In this document: positions 9,353 through 19,161 of the stretch, one piece after another | Layout of the letters: every line of letters starts with the position of its first letter | How positions within the stretch are numbered: the stretch's first letter is position 1 | DNA from: Halomarina pelagica | GTDB taxonomy: Archaea; Halobacteriota; Halobacteria; Halobacteriales; Haloarculaceae | DNA length: 64,000 nucleotides | Assembly: GCF_024228315.1 (NCBI RefSeq) | Contig: NZ_CP100454.1 | Coordinates: 3,410,001-3,474,000, forward strand | Direction: 5' to 3' | Program-made: the position numbers and the translations under genes | The notes under the pieces: model-generated | Seen by the model: only the letters and a program-made list of their open reading frames with translations | What the model was told of the DNA's origin: nothing | Database searches by the model: none

Positions 9353-10279
9353 TCAGTCCGACGGAAGCCCGTCCAGGAACTCCCGCACGATCGGCACCAG
9401 GTCCTCGCCCGTCTCCTCCTGCACGTAGTGGCCCACGTCGGCCAGTTCGACCGTCTCCGCCTCCCGAAACAGCGCCTCGAAGGTGCGGAGGAACGGCGGG
9501 CGGAACGCGCGGTCCCTCATGCCCCACACGAGCAGCGCGGGCGCGTCGGCGACGGCGTGGCGGCGCTCCCACAGCGATTCGAGCCACCCCGTCGAACCGA
9601 CGATGGCGCGAGGGAACACCCACGTCCCCTCGCGGTCCTCGCGGCGCGCCAGCGGCCGGAGGTACTGCTCGCGGATCTCGGGGGTGAGCTTCGAGCGGTC
9701 CGCGTACGCGAGGGGCATCACGTACCGCGCGAAGGCGTTGTACCGCTCGCAGGCGACGCGGCCGAGCGGGCCGCCGGCGAGCCAGCTGAACGCCCGGTAG
9801 TACGCCCGATCGTCCACCGGCCAGAACCACGTGTTCATGGCGACGATCCCGCGAACCCGCTCGGGGTCGTCGAGCGCGAGAGAGAGCCCGATCGGCCCGC
9901 CCCAGTCCTGCACGACGAGCACGAGGTCCTGCAGGTCCAGTTCCTCGACGAACTCCGCGAGAACCTCGGCGTGGTCCTCGGGACGGTAGGAGAACCCCGG
10001 CGGGCGCTCCGAGAGGCCGAACCCGAGGTAGTCGAGCGCGACGCAGCGGTACTCCTCGCGCAGGCCGCGGATCAGGTGGCGGTAGAGGAACGACCACGTG
10101 GGGTTGCCGTGGAGCATCAGGAGGGTCGCCCGGGGGTCGTCGGGCCCCTCGTCGACGTAGTGGACAGCGCCCGCCGAGAGGGAGAGACAGCGCGACTCGA
10201 AGGGGTACGCCTCGCGGTCGACCCACGACGTGTCCGTTCGGTGGGCGAGTTCGACGTTCGTGTCGGTCGGTTCGGACAT
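9353..10279 (-). CDS. Haloalkane dehalogenase-like alpha/beta hydrolase
   Basis: 308 residues, the length of haloalkane dehalogenases. The oxyanion/halide Asn sits in HGNPTWSF (near residue 57). The nucleophile elbow reads VVQDWGGPIG, with Asp rather than Ser and the adjacent Trp that stabilises halide. The acid is in the GMRDRAF loop and the base in DVGHYVQEE. This set matches DhlA-type enzymes, which hydrolyse carbon-halogen bonds to alcohols. Related haloarchaeal proteins are unproven biochemically, so the substrate is uncertain; an epoxide hydrolase would normally have two lid tyrosines. Confidence 0.8.
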   Translation of the reverse strand: MSEPTDTNVELAHRTDTSWVDREAYPFESRCLSLSAGAVHYVDEGPDDPRATLLMLHGNPTWSFLYRHLIRGLREEYRCVALDYLGFGLSERPPGFSYRPEDHAEVLAEFVEELDLQDLVLVVQDWGGPIGLSLALDDPERVRGIVAMNTWFWPVDDRAYYRAFSWLAGGPLGRVACERYNAFARYVMPLAYADRSKLTPEIREQYLRPLARREDREGTWVFPRAIVGSTGWLESLWERRHAVADAPALLVWGMRDRAFRPPFLRTFEALFREAETVELADVGHYVQEETGEDLVPIVREFLDGLPSD

Positions 10280-10338
10280 GCGGCGGGTACGTCGTCCGCG
10301 AGGATAAGCGTGCGAGTCGGTACCGTGAGTAAATACAA

Positions 10339-11127
10339 TTACTCCCGTCGATGCTCGTCGAGCGCCTCGTCGAGGCTCAACTCGCCGCGGGCGACCCGGC
10401 GGGCCAGCGACTCGGTGATGGTGCGGTTGTCGTCGCTGCGCTCGCGAGAGCGGCTCTTGATGACCTGGATCTCGCCGGCGGTGGGCTCGATCTCGCGCCC
10501 CTCGATGCGTTCGCCCGACAGTCGGGCGATGTTGACGGCGGCGAGCACGTCGCCCATCCCGCGCGCGCCGGTGCCGACGTAGGGGGTCGTCCCCGTCTCG
10601 TCGACGAGTTCGACCGGCGCATCCGCCGCGAGGTCGTCGACGATGCGCGCGCCGACCAGCCGCGCGCCGTCGCCGATCCGGACGACGGGGTCGACCGCCT
10701 CCTCCAGTTCGCGGCGGACGACCTCGGCCGCGTCGGTCGCCGGCACCTGGAACGCCGCGACGACGAGGTCGCCCGAGAGGACGGCGATGCCCGGGCGCTC
10801 GCCGGGGTCGATGCCGACGACGGTGCGCCCCGCGGCGCCGCGCATGACCGCGAGCGCCTCCTCCACCGCCTCGCGCGGGGCCGCCGGGTCGGCGGGGACG
10901 ACCGCCACGTCCGCTCGGTCGGGAGCCTCCCCGTCGAACGCCGCTTCGTCCACGTCCTCGTCAGGTCCGACGATCACCAGACGGGCGTCCGGCGGGAGCG
11001 GGTCGTCGGGTTCCTGCGTGGTGAACTCCGCGCCGCGCTCGCGGAGTTCGTTGACCACGCCGTGGTAGACCTCGAAGTCCTCGGTGGCGACGACGATCAC
11101 GGTCTCACCTCCGGACCGCACGGGCAT
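10339..11127 (-). CDS. Haloarchaeal conserved protein with RNase H-like GIDPG motif
   Basis: 262 residues. The N-terminal 90 residues look like a Rossmann-type sensor (IVVATEDFEVYHGVV). Residues near 105 carry VVGIDPGERPGIAVL, the strand-1 acidic motif of RuvC/YqgF-type RNase H folds, followed by alternating strands and helices. The C-terminus (SRSRERSDDNRTITE...) is charged. A nuclease or RNA-related function is possible but unproven. It lies just downstream of radB on the same strand (81 bp apart), so a DNA-repair context is plausible. Confidence 0.65.
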   Translation of the reverse strand: MPVRSGGETVIVVATEDFEVYHGVVNELRERGAEFTTQEPDDPLPPDARLVIVGPDEDVDEAAFDGEAPDRADVAVVPADPAAPREAVEEALAVMRGAAGRTVVGIDPGERPGIAVLSGDLVVAAFQVPATDAAEVVRRELEEAVDPVVRIGDGARLVGARIVDDLAADAPVELVDETGTTPYVGTGARGMGDVLAAVNIARLSGERIEGREIEPTAGEIQVIKSRSRERSDDNRTITESLARRVARGELSLDEALDEHRRE

Positions 11128-11208
11128 GTCTCTCTCGCCCGGGTCGCGGCTACCTCCCCGAGGGTCACGGGCGAGTCCGGACGAGTCACGGGCACCACCG
11201 CGTCGCGG

Positions 11209-11922
11209 CTACGGCTCATCGCCCGCCACCAGCCCCTCCTCGACGATGCGAAAGCGGACCGACTCGCCCACCGGCTTCGATCGGTGCTTCTCGAGCGTCA
11301 CGCGGCGGTTGCCCCCGCGGAAGCGCTCGAGGCGGAGGACCGCGCCGGACCAGTGAGAGAGGGTGTGGCCGCCGAGCGCGCGCGTCCGATCGCTCTCGGG
11401 GTCCGAGAACACCTGGTTCGTGATGACGACCGCGAGGTCGTAGCGCCGGGCGAGCGACAGGAGGTGGGTCACCTGCCGGACGACCGTCCGGAGCGCCTCG
11501 CCCTCGTCGTCGTTCTCGCGTTCGAGGCGGTAGAACCCCGTCGCGCTGTCGAGGACGATCAGGTCGATCTGCGAGGCGACCTCGGTCGCGTCGCGGACGG
11601 CCTCTGCCTGCTCGTCGAAGTCGAGCGCCTCGGTTATCATCACCCGCGAGGCGAGGTCGTCCACGTCGTCCTCACCGGCGCGGGCGCGCGCCAGTTGCTC
11701 GAACCGGTCGATCGAGAGCCCCTCCGTGTCGATGAAGAGGGCGCGGTCGCCCTCCGCGACCGCCTCGACGGTCGCGCCGAGCGCGAGGTTCGTCTTCCCC
11801 GCCGCGGGCGGGCCGTACACCTGCGTCACGGTACCGCGCTCGAACCCGCCGCCGAGGAGGTCGTCGATGGGCGGACAGCCGGTGGGGATGGGGGGAGTCA
11901 CTACGTCGATCGTTGGACACAT
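11209..11922 (-). CDS. radB: DNA repair and recombination protein RadB
   Basis: 237 residues, the short RecA-family paralogue of archaea that lacks the RadA N-terminal domain. Walker A is GPPAAGKTN (near residue 37) and Walker B is IDLIVLDSATG. RadB assists RadA in homologous recombination. The start MCPTIDVV was chosen over an upstream in-frame ATG because a TTTTTAT-type box lies only a few bases upstream of it and family members begin near the STGC/TGCPPIDDLL motif; the true start could be one of several nearby codons. It is divergent from an HTH regulator. Confidence 0.92.
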   Translation of the reverse strand: MCPTIDVVTPPIPTGCPPIDDLLGGGFERGTVTQVYGPPAAGKTNLALGATVEAVAEGDRALFIDTEGLSIDRFEQLARARAGEDDVDDLASRVMITEALDFDEQAEAVRDATEVASQIDLIVLDSATGFYRLERENDDEGEALRTVVRQVTHLLSLARRYDLAVVITNQVFSDPESDRTRALGGHTLSHWSGAVLRLERFRGGNRRVTLEKHRSKPVGESVRFRIVEEGLVAGDEP

Positions 11923-11982
11923 CCGATAAAAACGTCCTCGATACGCCAGCGCTTTACCGTCCGGGGACCCGGGATGAGACGG

Positions 11983-12687
11983 ATGACCGATCTCCGCCAC
12001 ACGCTGGCACAGCGCATCGCCGGTGAGGTGGTGCTGAGCGACGATCCCGGCGGGACGCTACGCAAGTGGCGCACCGACTTCGACGTCGCGCAGACGGCGC
12101 TCGCCGACCACCTCGACGTCTCGCCGTCCGTCGTCTCCGACTACGAGAGCGGCCGCAGACGGAGTCCGGGCATCGGCGTCGTCCGTCGGGTGATCGAGGC
12201 CCTGCTCGACATCGACGAGGCGCGCGGCGGCACACACGTCCGCCAGTTCGCGCGCGTCATCTCGGCGGGCTTCGAGAGCGACATCGTCTACGACCTCCGG
12301 GAGTACTCAGCCACCGTCCCGATCTCGCGGTTCTACGACGCCATCGACGCCGAGGAGGTCGTCGAGGGGACCCAGCGCACCATCGCGGGTCACACCGTCA
12401 TCAACTCCATCGAGGCCATCACGCGCCTCTCCAGCGAGGAATTCTACCGCCTCTACGGCCAGTCGACCAACCGCGCGCTCGTGTTCACCGACGTGACCCG
12501 CGGGGAGTCGCCGCTCGTCGCCCTCCGCGTCGTCACGCCGACGCCGAGCGCGGTCGTCCTCCACGGGATGGACCGCGACGCGCTGTGGGAGCACGCCCCG
12601 GCGCTCGCGCGCGTCGACGGGTTCTCGCTCGCCGTCACCGACGCCGACCTCGACGCGATGCTCGACGCGCTGCGGACGGTCGCCTGA
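11983..12687 (+). CDS. HTH (XRE-like) transcriptional regulator
   Basis: 234 residues. An N-terminal Cro/XRE-type helix-turn-helix spans about residues 25-75 (QTALADHLDVSPSVVSDYESGRRRSPG). The remaining 150 residues form a conserved sensor-like domain of unknown ligand. An alternative ATG lies three codons upstream. The chosen start fits a CTTTACC box at 11952-11958 placed about 27 nt before it. It is divergent from radB, sharing a 60-bp promoter region, an arrangement I recall from other haloarchaea. Confidence 0.8.
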   Translation: MTDLRHTLAQRIAGEVVLSDDPGGTLRKWRTDFDVAQTALADHLDVSPSVVSDYESGRRRSPGIGVVRRVIEALLDIDEARGGTHVRQFARVISAGFESDIVYDLREYSATVPISRFYDAIDAEEVVEGTQRTIAGHTVINSIEAITRLSSEEFYRLYGQSTNRALVFTDVTRGESPLVALRVVTPTPSAVVLHGMDRDALWEHAPALARVDGFSLAVTDADLDAMLDALRTVA

Positions 12688-12703
12688 CCGCCCGGACGAA
12701 CGC

Positions 12704-13828
12704 TCATCCCGCGATCGCGACGCCGATGAGGCTCCCGACGCCGTAGGTGAGCGCGGCCGCCGCCAGCCCGATGAGTACCTGCCGACCCCCCGAATAGAGT
12801 ACGCTCCGCCCGGTCAGGAGCGTGATCCCGGCCCCGATGAGGAAGAGCGCGAGCGCGCTCAACCCCAGGCTGGTAAGGACGGCCGCGGTGCCCGTCAGGA
12901 GGGCGAAGGGCAGCACCGGCACGACCGCCCCGAGCGCGAACAGGACGAACGACGCGCCGGCGGCCTCCCACGCCGACCCGCCCAGTTCCTCCGGGTCGAT
13001 GCCCAGTTCCTCCCGCGCGAGGGTATCGAGCGCCGCCGACTCGTCGGCGACGAGCCGATCGGCGAGCGAGCGCGCCTGCCCCTCCGACAGCCCCTTCGCC
13101 CGGTAGACGAGCGCGAGTTCCTCGGCCTCCTCCTCGGGGAACTCCGCGAGTTCGGACGCCTCGACGGCCAGCTGTCGCTGGTAGAGTTCGCGCGAACTCT
13201 GCACGGAGAGCCACTCGCCCATCGCCATCGACCCGGCACCCGCCAGCAGCCCCGCGAGGCCGGTGACGAGGATCGCCTGCGCCGCGAGCGCCGCGCCCGC
13301 GACGCCCATGACGAGGCTGAGGTTAGAGACGAGGCCGTCGTTCGCCCCCAGGACGGCGGCCCGGAGGGCGTTCCCGCTGGTCGCCCGGTGACGCCCCTCG
13401 AGCCGTGCGATCGCCCCGCCCTCCATCCCGCCCGCCCCCTCGATCGAACGCAGGAGCCGGGCGTGCGATCGCTCCTGGGCCGGGATCCCCGCCGCCGCCG
13501 CCTCCGGCTGGTCGACGTAGGCGTGGCTGTCGGTCAGTTCGGCCGCGTCGAGCGTCGGGAGCGCCGCCCCCGGCCCGAACCAGCGGACGAGTCGACTCAA
13601 CGTGCGCGCCCGCCACCCCGGTCGATCCGACGGAACGCTCGCGCCGGCCGCTTCCAGTCTCTCCGCCCAGAGCCCGGCGTGCTCGGCCTCCGTTCCGGCG
13701 AGGCGGCGGTAGAGCGTCGCGAGGTCCGGGTTCGACTCGGCGCTCGCCATCGCCCGGTAGACCGCGGCGCTGTCCACCTCCGCGCGGTAGTTCGCCCGGT
13801 AGCGCTCGACGTCGCTCGCGTCAGCCAT
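12704..13828 (-). CDS. Ferritin-like plus VIT1/CCC1-family metal transporter
   Basis: 374 residues. The N-terminal 130 residues form a rubrerythrin/ferritin-like four-helix segment with ExxH motifs (NYRAEVDSAAVYRAMA; GTEAEHAGLWAERL; AQERSHARLL). The rest is a VIT1/CCC1 membrane domain (LGANDGLVSNLSLVMGVAGA near residue 160, GSMAMGEWLSVQS) with about five membrane helices. Such membrane-bound ferritin proteins move iron or manganese out of the cytoplasm. The start MADASD is preferred over an ATG four codons upstream, because a TCAAG box lies about 27 nt before it. Confidence 0.85.
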   Translation of the reverse strand: MADASDVERYRANYRAEVDSAAVYRAMASAESNPDLATLYRRLAGTEAEHAGLWAERLEAAGASVPSDRPGWRARTLSRLVRWFGPGAALPTLDAAELTDSHAYVDQPEAAAAGIPAQERSHARLLRSIEGAGGMEGGAIARLEGRHRATSGNALRAAVLGANDGLVSNLSLVMGVAGAALAAQAILVTGLAGLLAGAGSMAMGEWLSVQSSRELYQRQLAVEASELAEFPEEEAEELALVYRAKGLSEGQARSLADRLVADESAALDTLAREELGIDPEELGGSAWEAAGASFVLFALGAVVPVLPFALLTGTAAVLTSLGLSALALFLIGAGITLLTGRSVLYSGGRQVLIGLAAAALTYGVGSLIGVAIAG

Positions 13829-13981
13829 GTGTCGGTTCATCGTCGTCGACGGGCTTGAGCACTCCTCCGCCCGTTCTGGTTCCGACGGGTCGCGCGTCGA
13901 GACGGTCGCCGCGGGCCGGGACTGGGATCGTACGGTCGTCGGATCGGCGCGACCGCCGGGACCGACCGAACCGCCGGACGC

Positions 13982-14371
13982 TCAGGCGCTTCGCGTCACG
14001 GTCACCGTCACCCGTCGGGAGCGCGGGCCGTCGCACTCCACGAGGAGCACCGACTGCCACGTCCCGAGGTCGAGGCGGCCGTCTACGACCGGGATCGTCG
14101 CGCTCGGACCGAGCAAGAGCGCCCGGAGGTGGGAATCGGCGTTGCCGTCCAGGTCGTCGTGCCGCCAGCCCTCGTCGGCGACCGCCTCGCCGAGGAACGC
14201 CGCCACGTCGTCGAGCAGCCTCGACTCGGCCTCGTTGACGACGACGCCGGCCGTGGTGTGACGGACGAAGACGGTGCAGATCCCGGTCGCGTCGGACGGA
14301 ACCGCGCCCGCTACCCGATCGGTCACGTCCACCACCTGCGTCCGCGCGTCCGTGTCGACGGTGAACTCCAT
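13982..14371 (-). CDS. YjbQ family protein (UPF0047)
   Basis: 129 residues, the usual length of the YjbQ family. The conserved HTTAGVVVNE motif, the HDD-NADSH segment and the GTWQSVLLVECDGPRSR end are all present. YjbQ proteins have been described as having weak thiamine-phosphate synthase activity, but their real role is unclear. The gene stands alone on the minus strand. Confidence 0.9.
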   Translation of the reverse strand: MEFTVDTDARTQVVDVTDRVAGAVPSDATGICTVFVRHTTAGVVVNEAESRLLDDVAAFLGEAVADEGWRHDDLDGNADSHLRALLLGPSATIPVVDGRLDLGTWQSVLLVECDGPRSRRVTVTVTRSA

Positions 14372-14571
14372 GCGTCGGGGAGGCGCGGCGTCGGTATATA
14401 CTGTCGGCGGGACCCGCTCCGGGGGATCCGGCGTCCGACCGCCGACCGTCGGGCGGACCGCCGACAGGGGCGCTCCCTGCGGCGGACGGGGCGGTCGTCA
14501 GCGTTACGTGACTATCACTAGCGTGTAAAAATAAAGCGAAGTTTATTCCGAAATCGCGCGTAGTGTCACCC

Positions 14572-15576
14572 GTGGGCTACGCACAGCAACTCGTCGACAC
14601 GCTCGACGGGGTCGACTCCCTGTTGGTGGTGTGCCACGACAACCCCGACCCCGATTGTATCTCGAGTGCGCTAGCGCTCGAGACCATCGCCCGCGCGGTC
14701 GGCGTCGGAGAGGTCCGGACGGCCTACAGCGAGGAGATCTCCCACCAGGAGAACCTGGCGTTCATCAACCTCCTCGACATCGACCTCGAGGAGGCGGAGG
14801 AGCTACACCCGGACGAGTTCGAGCGGATCGCGCTGGTCGGACACGCCGAACCGGGGGCCTACGACGACCTGCCGGTCGAGACGGTCCCCGACATCGTCAT
14901 CGACCACCGACCGTGCGACGAGCCCGGAGACGTCTCGTTCACCGACTGTCGCACCGGCTACGCGACGACGGCGGCCATCCTCGTCGAGTACCTCCGAACC
15001 CTCGACATCGTCCCCTCCGAGCGCCTCGCCTCCGCGCTCCTGTTCGCCCTCCACCGGGAGCGGCTCGATCACGTCCGGAACCCGACCGCCAACGAGTACG
15101 CCGCGGGGGCCTACGTCCGGCCGCACGCCGACGTGGAACTCGTCGAACGGATGTACGGGGCGGCGTTCAGCCCGACGACGCTCGACGCGATCGGCGAGGC
15201 CATCCGCAACCGCGAGGTCAGGGGGTCGGTGCTCGTCACCTCGGCCGGCATCACGACCGAGACGGACGCCCTCCCGCAGGCGGCGCGCTACCTGCTGAAC
15301 CTCGAGGGCGTCCGCACCGTGCTCGTCTTCGGCATCGTCGAGGACACCATCCGGATGAGCATCCGCTCCACGGACCCCCGCGTCAACGCGGGCGAGGTCG
15401 CCCGCCGGGCGTTCGACGACGTGGGGGACGCAGGCGGCTACCGCGACATGGCCGGCGGCGAGATCCCCCTCGGACTCTTCGCCGACGCCGCGGACGACGC
15501 CGTCGTCCTCCGCTACGCCGCCGAACAGGTGAGCGACCGCTTCTTCGAGGAGATGCACCTCTACGACGAAGACTGA
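14572..15576 (+). CDS. DHH/DHHA1 family phosphoesterase
   Basis: 334 residues. Motif I reads CHDNPDPDCISSALAL, and the name motif reads DHR (VIDHRPCDEP) instead of DHH. The C-terminal DHHA1 domain has RSTDPRVNAG and the glycine-rich GGYRDMAGGEI loop. Such proteins cleave phosphodiester bonds in small nucleotides or short RNAs (NrnA-like), using Mn(II). A GTG three codons upstream is also possible; this GTG fits the TTTATT box at 14542-14547. It may form an operon with the antiporter 51 bp downstream. Confidence 0.87.
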   Translation: MGYAQQLVDTLDGVDSLLVVCHDNPDPDCISSALALETIARAVGVGEVRTAYSEEISHQENLAFINLLDIDLEEAEELHPDEFERIALVGHAEPGAYDDLPVETVPDIVIDHRPCDEPGDVSFTDCRTGYATTAAILVEYLRTLDIVPSERLASALLFALHRERLDHVRNPTANEYAAGAYVRPHADVELVERMYGAAFSPTTLDAIGEAIRNREVRGSVLVTSAGITTETDALPQAARYLLNLEGVRTVLVFGIVEDTIRMSIRSTDPRVNAGEVARRAFDDVGDAGGYRDMAGGEIPLGLFADAADDAVVLRYAAEQVSDRFFEEMHLYDED

Positions 15577-15627
15577 CCGCGACGCGCAGGAACAAAGGCC
15601 GTACGTGTCGATCCACAAAATAACGCT

Positions 15628-16929
15628 ATGCAGGAGTACATCGAGCCGCTCGCGCGCCAGACGGTGTTGCTGTTGCTCGTTCAACTGGCGCTGATCCTGT
15701 TCGTCGCGCGGGCGCTCGGCGCGCTCGCGGAGCGCGTCGGGTACCCGGTCGTCGTCGGCGAGTTGCTCACCGGGATCGTCCTCGGGCCGTCCGTGCTGGG
15801 CCTGCTCGCCCCGGACCTCTTCCGGACGTTGTTCCCGCCGAACGCGACGCAGTTCCACCTCCTCGAGGTAGTCGCGTTCATCGGGTTGCTCCTGTTGCTC
15901 GTACTGACCGGTCTCGAGACGGACCTCGAACTCATCCGACGCGAGTCGAGGACGGCCGCGGCGATCTCGCTCGCGGGGATCGCCGTCCCGTTCGCGATGG
16001 GGTTCGCGCTCGGCGAGTGGATGCCACGGGAGTTCCTCGCGACGCCCGATCAGCCGATCGTGTTCAGCCTCTTTCTCGCGACGGCGCTCTCCATCTCCGC
16101 CATCCCGGTGGTCGCACGCGTGCTCATGGACCTCGACGCGCTCGGCCGCGGCGTCGGACAGCTGACGATCGTCGCCGCGATGGTGGACGACACGATCGGC
16201 TGGTTCCTGCTCTCGCTCGTGGCGGGGCTCGCCCGCAGGGGCGGATTCGACGCCGTCGGGACGGTGACGACCGCGGGGTTCCTCTTCGCGTTCCTGATCG
16301 TCGCCTTCACCGTCGGGCAGTGGCTCGTGACGGCGCTCATGAACTCGGCCGCGACCGGCTCCGACCGAACGACGCTCTCGACGATCGTGATACTCGCGCT
16401 CGGCACCGGCGCGATCACGGTGGGGATCGGCCTCGAAGCGGTCCTGGGCGCGTACGTCGTCGGAATCCTCGTCGAACGCTCGGGAGCGCTCGACGGACGG
16501 ACGTTCCAGGCGTTCGAGAACATCACCATTGGGGTGTTCGCCCCCGTGTTCTTCGCCACCGCCGGCCTGCGGGTCGACCTCTCGGCGCTCGCGGAGCCGT
16601 CCACCGCGGCGATCGCGGCGATCACGCTCGCCGTCGCCATCGCCGGCAAGTTCGTCGGCGCGGCGATCGGCGCGCTCGGGACGGGACGGTCGCGCTGGGT
16701 GGCGTTCACCGTGGGGGCGGGACTGAACGCCCGCGGCGCGATCGAACTCGTCGTCGCGACGGTCGGGCTCCAACTCGGCGTGCTAACGATCGAGCTCTAC
16801 TCGATCATCGTCCTCGTCGCCGTCGTCACGTCGCTGATGGCCCCGCCGTTGCTGCGGTGGTCGCTCGCCCGTCACCCGGAGGAACACGCACCTGAGCGAG
16901 CGGACGAGGTCGCGACCCACCGACACTAG
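15628..16929 (+). CDS. CPA2-family cation:proton antiporter
   Basis: 433 residues with about 12-13 membrane helices. Features include GYPVVVGELLTGIVLGPSVLG near residue 45, the LTGLETDLELI loop, and the ion-binding VDDTIGWFLLS segment near residue 190. The short histidine-ending tail (VATHRH) is cytoplasmic; there is no fused TrkA-N domain. Such proteins exchange Na+ or K+ for protons across the membrane and support osmotic and pH balance. The specific ion cannot be told. Confidence 0.9.
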   Translation: MQEYIEPLARQTVLLLLVQLALILFVARALGALAERVGYPVVVGELLTGIVLGPSVLGLLAPDLFRTLFPPNATQFHLLEVVAFIGLLLLLVLTGLETDLELIRRESRTAAAISLAGIAVPFAMGFALGEWMPREFLATPDQPIVFSLFLATALSISAIPVVARVLMDLDALGRGVGQLTIVAAMVDDTIGWFLLSLVAGLARRGGFDAVGTVTTAGFLFAFLIVAFTVGQWLVTALMNSAATGSDRTTLSTIVILALGTGAITVGIGLEAVLGAYVVGILVERSGALDGRTFQAFENITIGVFAPVFFATAGLRVDLSALAEPSTAAIAAITLAVAIAGKFVGAAIGALGTGRSRWVAFTVGAGLNARGAIELVVATVGLQLGVLTIELYSIIVLVAVVTSLMAPPLLRWSLARHPEEHAPERADEVATHRH

Positions 16930-17134
16930 TCCTCCTCGCGCGACCGATACCGCTACTCGTGCCCCGACCGACGACCGACCCTTGGACCGTTCGATCGGAG
17001 CGATCGAGGGGACGGACCGAGGTCCTGGGGCGAACGCCGACCGAGTTACGTATAGCGATATACAGTGTAATAGATCGCCGCGCGTGGCGACTCGTGCATT
17101 CGCGGCAGACGTAAAAAACCGGCCGACCGCGGGT

Positions 17135-17518
17135 TCAGGCGATCTGCTCTTCGTACTCCTCGGGCGTGAGGAGCGCGTCGAGTTCGTCCTCGTCTACGCC
17201 CTCCAGTTCGAGCATCCAGCCGTCGCCGAAGGGGTCCTCGTTGACGAGTTCGGGCGCGTCGAACAGGTCCTCGTTGACGGCGCTCACGGTGCCCGAGAGC
17301 GGCGCGTAGAGGTCGGAGACGGCCTTGATGGACTCGATGACGCCGAACTGCGCCTCCTGTTCGAGTTCGTCGCCCTCGTCGGGGAGTTCGACGAACACCA
17401 CGTCGCCCAGCTCGTCCTGCGCGAAGTCGGTAATGCCGATTCGAGCGGTGCCGTCCTCGATGCGCGCCCACTCGTGCGTTTCCAGGTAGTACAGGTCGTC
17501 GGGTATCTCGAAGCTCAT
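17135..17518 (-). CDS. gcvH: Glycine cleavage system protein H
   Basis: 127 residues. The lipoyl-lysine motif is [15 protein letters not shown] (near residue 65), followed by the conserved GDGWMLELE near the end. GcvH shuttles the methylamine group between GcvP, GcvT and lipoamide dehydrogenase. Its ATG overlaps the gcvT stop by four bases (ATGA), so the two are translationally coupled. The P subunits are encoded separately at about 28.4-31.2 kb. Confidence 0.97.
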   Translation of the reverse strand: MSFEIPDDLYYLETHEWARIEDGTARIGITDFAQDELGDVVFVELPDEGDELEQEAQFGVIESIKAVSDLYAPLSGTVSAVNEDLFDAPELVNEDPFGDGWMLELEGVDEDELDALLTPEEYEEQIA

Positions 17519-18603
17519 AGGAACGGTGTTTCGGTGACGCGTGCGTCTTTCTTTCGTTCGCGGACGACGACCCCGATCTCCGTGCCCGGGTCGGCGTACT
17601 CGCGCGGGACGTACCCGAGGCCGATCGGTTCGCCGAGCGTGGGACTCATCGTACCGCTGGTGACCGTCCCGATGACGGTCCCCTCCCCGTCGGTGATGTC
17701 GTAGCCGCTCCGCGGGACACCCCGATCGAGGAGCGTCAACCCGACGAAGCGCTCGTCGGGGTCGGTCGCGTCGGCGAGCGCGTCGCGACCGACGAAGTCC
17801 GTGTCGAGCGCGACGACGAAGCCGATGCCCGCCTCGTAGGGCGTCCGCGGGTTCGACTCGGGGTCGAAGTCCTGCCCGGAGAGCAGGAACCCCTTCTCGA
17901 TGCGGAGCGTGTCCCGCGCGCCGAGACCGCAGGGCTGGCAGGGGAGCGCGGACCAGACCGTCTCCGCCCCGTCCCACGGACAGAGGATCTCGAAGCCGTC
18001 CTCGCCCGTGTAACCCGTGCGCGCGGCGAGAACGTCGATCCCCTCGACGGTCGCCTCGGCGACGTCGAACCGCGAGACGTCGCGGACCCCCTCGCCCGCG
18101 GCGTTGGCGACGAGGTCCTCGCTGTCGGGGCCCTGGACCGCGAACATGGCGTACTCCTCGGTGCGGTTCTCGACGGTGCAGTCGAGATCCCACCGGTCGC
18201 GGTGGTCGACCCAGCGCGCCGCCATCTCCTCGTCGTGGCCCGCGTTCGGGACGAAGAGGTAGGCGTCGCCCGCGTCGGGCTGATGCGCCTCGGGGAGCGC
18301 GTACACGACCGTATCGTCGAGAACGACGCCCGATTCGTCGGTGACGGCCGAGTACTGCCCATCACCGGGTGAGAGTCGCGATACGTCGTTCGTGGTGAGC
18401 CGCTGCATCAACTCGGCGGCGTCCGGACCCCAAACCTCGATCTCGCCCATGTGCGAGACGTCGAAGATGCCGACGGATCCGCGGACGGCCTCGTGTTCGG
18501 TCCGGATGGAGTCGAACTCCACCGGCATCTCCCACCCGCCGAACTCCGTGAACTTCGCGCGGTCGGCGAGGAGGTCGCGCAACGGCGGTTTCCGAAGGGC
18601 CAT
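17515..18603 (-). CDS. gcvT: Glycine cleavage system aminomethyltransferase
   Basis: 362 residues, typical of GcvT. Visible motifs are [11 protein letters not shown], the folate-site [11 protein letters not shown] near residue 50, [12 protein letters not shown] and [10 protein letters not shown]. It transfers the methylene unit from the H-protein-bound aminomethyl group to tetrahydrofolate and releases ammonia. The start MALRKPPL was chosen; a longer in-frame extension of 21 codons has no family similarity. First gene of a gcvT-gcvH operon. Confidence 0.95.
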   Translation of the reverse strand: MALRKPPLRDLLADRAKFTEFGGWEMPVEFDSIRTEHEAVRGSVGIFDVSHMGEIEVWGPDAAELMQRLTTNDVSRLSPGDGQYSAVTDESGVVLDDTVVYALPEAHQPDAGDAYLFVPNAGHDEEMAARWVDHRDRWDLDCTVENRTEEYAMFAVQGPDSEDLVANAAGEGVRDVSRFDVAEATVEGIDVLAARTGYTGEDGFEILCPWDGAETVWSALPCQPCGLGARDTLRIEKGFLLSGQDFDPESNPRTPYEAGIGFVVALDTDFVGRDALADATDPDERFVGLTLLDRGVPRSGYDITDGEGTVIGTVTSGTMSPTLGEPIGLGYVPREYADPGTEIGVVVRERKKDARVTETPFL

Positions 18604-18753
18604 ATGCCTCCCCTCGGGGCGAACGACGTAATGATTTGGTTTGTCGGACGGGGGGAGTCGGACCACGGATACACCGATAATCGCGATACGAAATCCGAGA
18701 CCCGAACGCCGGGGACCGACGGTATATCACGACGCGGGCGTAGATCCGTAGAC

Positions 18754-18987
18754 GTGACCGACGAAGACACCGATGCCGAGGCCGAGACCGAGGACCGCCC
18801 GGACGTGGACAGCGGCGGCGTCGAAAACGAGGCGATCATCAAGGGGTTCTACGACGACGATGGTGCCGAAGCGACGGACGGGCACGACGGGGCAGGAGAC
18901 GACGGATCGGGGGACGACGGAGGAGAGAGTGACGGGGGAGAGAGTGACGGAGGAGAGAGTGACGGAGGAGAGAGTGACGGAGGGTGA
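18754..18987 (+). CDS. Small acidic repeat-tailed protein, unknown function
   Basis: 77 residues starting with GTG, about 27 nt after a TATAT box at 18723-18727, consistent with a leaderless gene. The first 48 residues are very acidic and include NEAIIKGFYDDDG. The rest is a low-complexity tail encoded by a perfect 15-bp tandem repeat (DGGES units). A GTG overlapping the stop (GTGA) opens another frame that runs antisense through the next genes and looks non-coding. I recognise no family. Confidence 0.5.
   Translation: MTDEDTDAEAETEDRPDVDSGGVENEAIIKGFYDDDGAEATDGHDGAGDDGSGDDGGESDGGESDGGESDGGESDGG
18916..18984. repeat. 15-bp tandem repeat, 4.6 copies
   Basis: Units GACGGAGGAGAGAGT occur at 18916, 18931 (one substitution), 18946 and 18961, followed by a partial unit. 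The repeat is in frame and encodes DGGES; because the unit is a multiple of three, copy-number change would alter tail length without a frameshift. Confidence 0.9.
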
Positions 18988-19161
18988 GTGAAGAAGTAGC
19001 GGGCGACGACGCGGCGGACGAGGCGACAGGCGGCGGGGACGGGCGGCGTCGATCGGTGGACGGCGAGCGTCCGTTCCGGCGTGGATCGCGCCGCGCTCGC
19101 GACCCACTACCGTACGAAGAGGCGGAGGTGTTGACGTTGCGAGGGTCGTACGGGTGGCGGT

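Noticed and set aside
14803-16773. A 656-codon minus-strand frame across the DHH and CPA2 genes
   Set aside because: It spans two well-supported genes and their intergenic gap in antisense and is very rich in Arg, Glu and Asp, as expected for a shadow frame.
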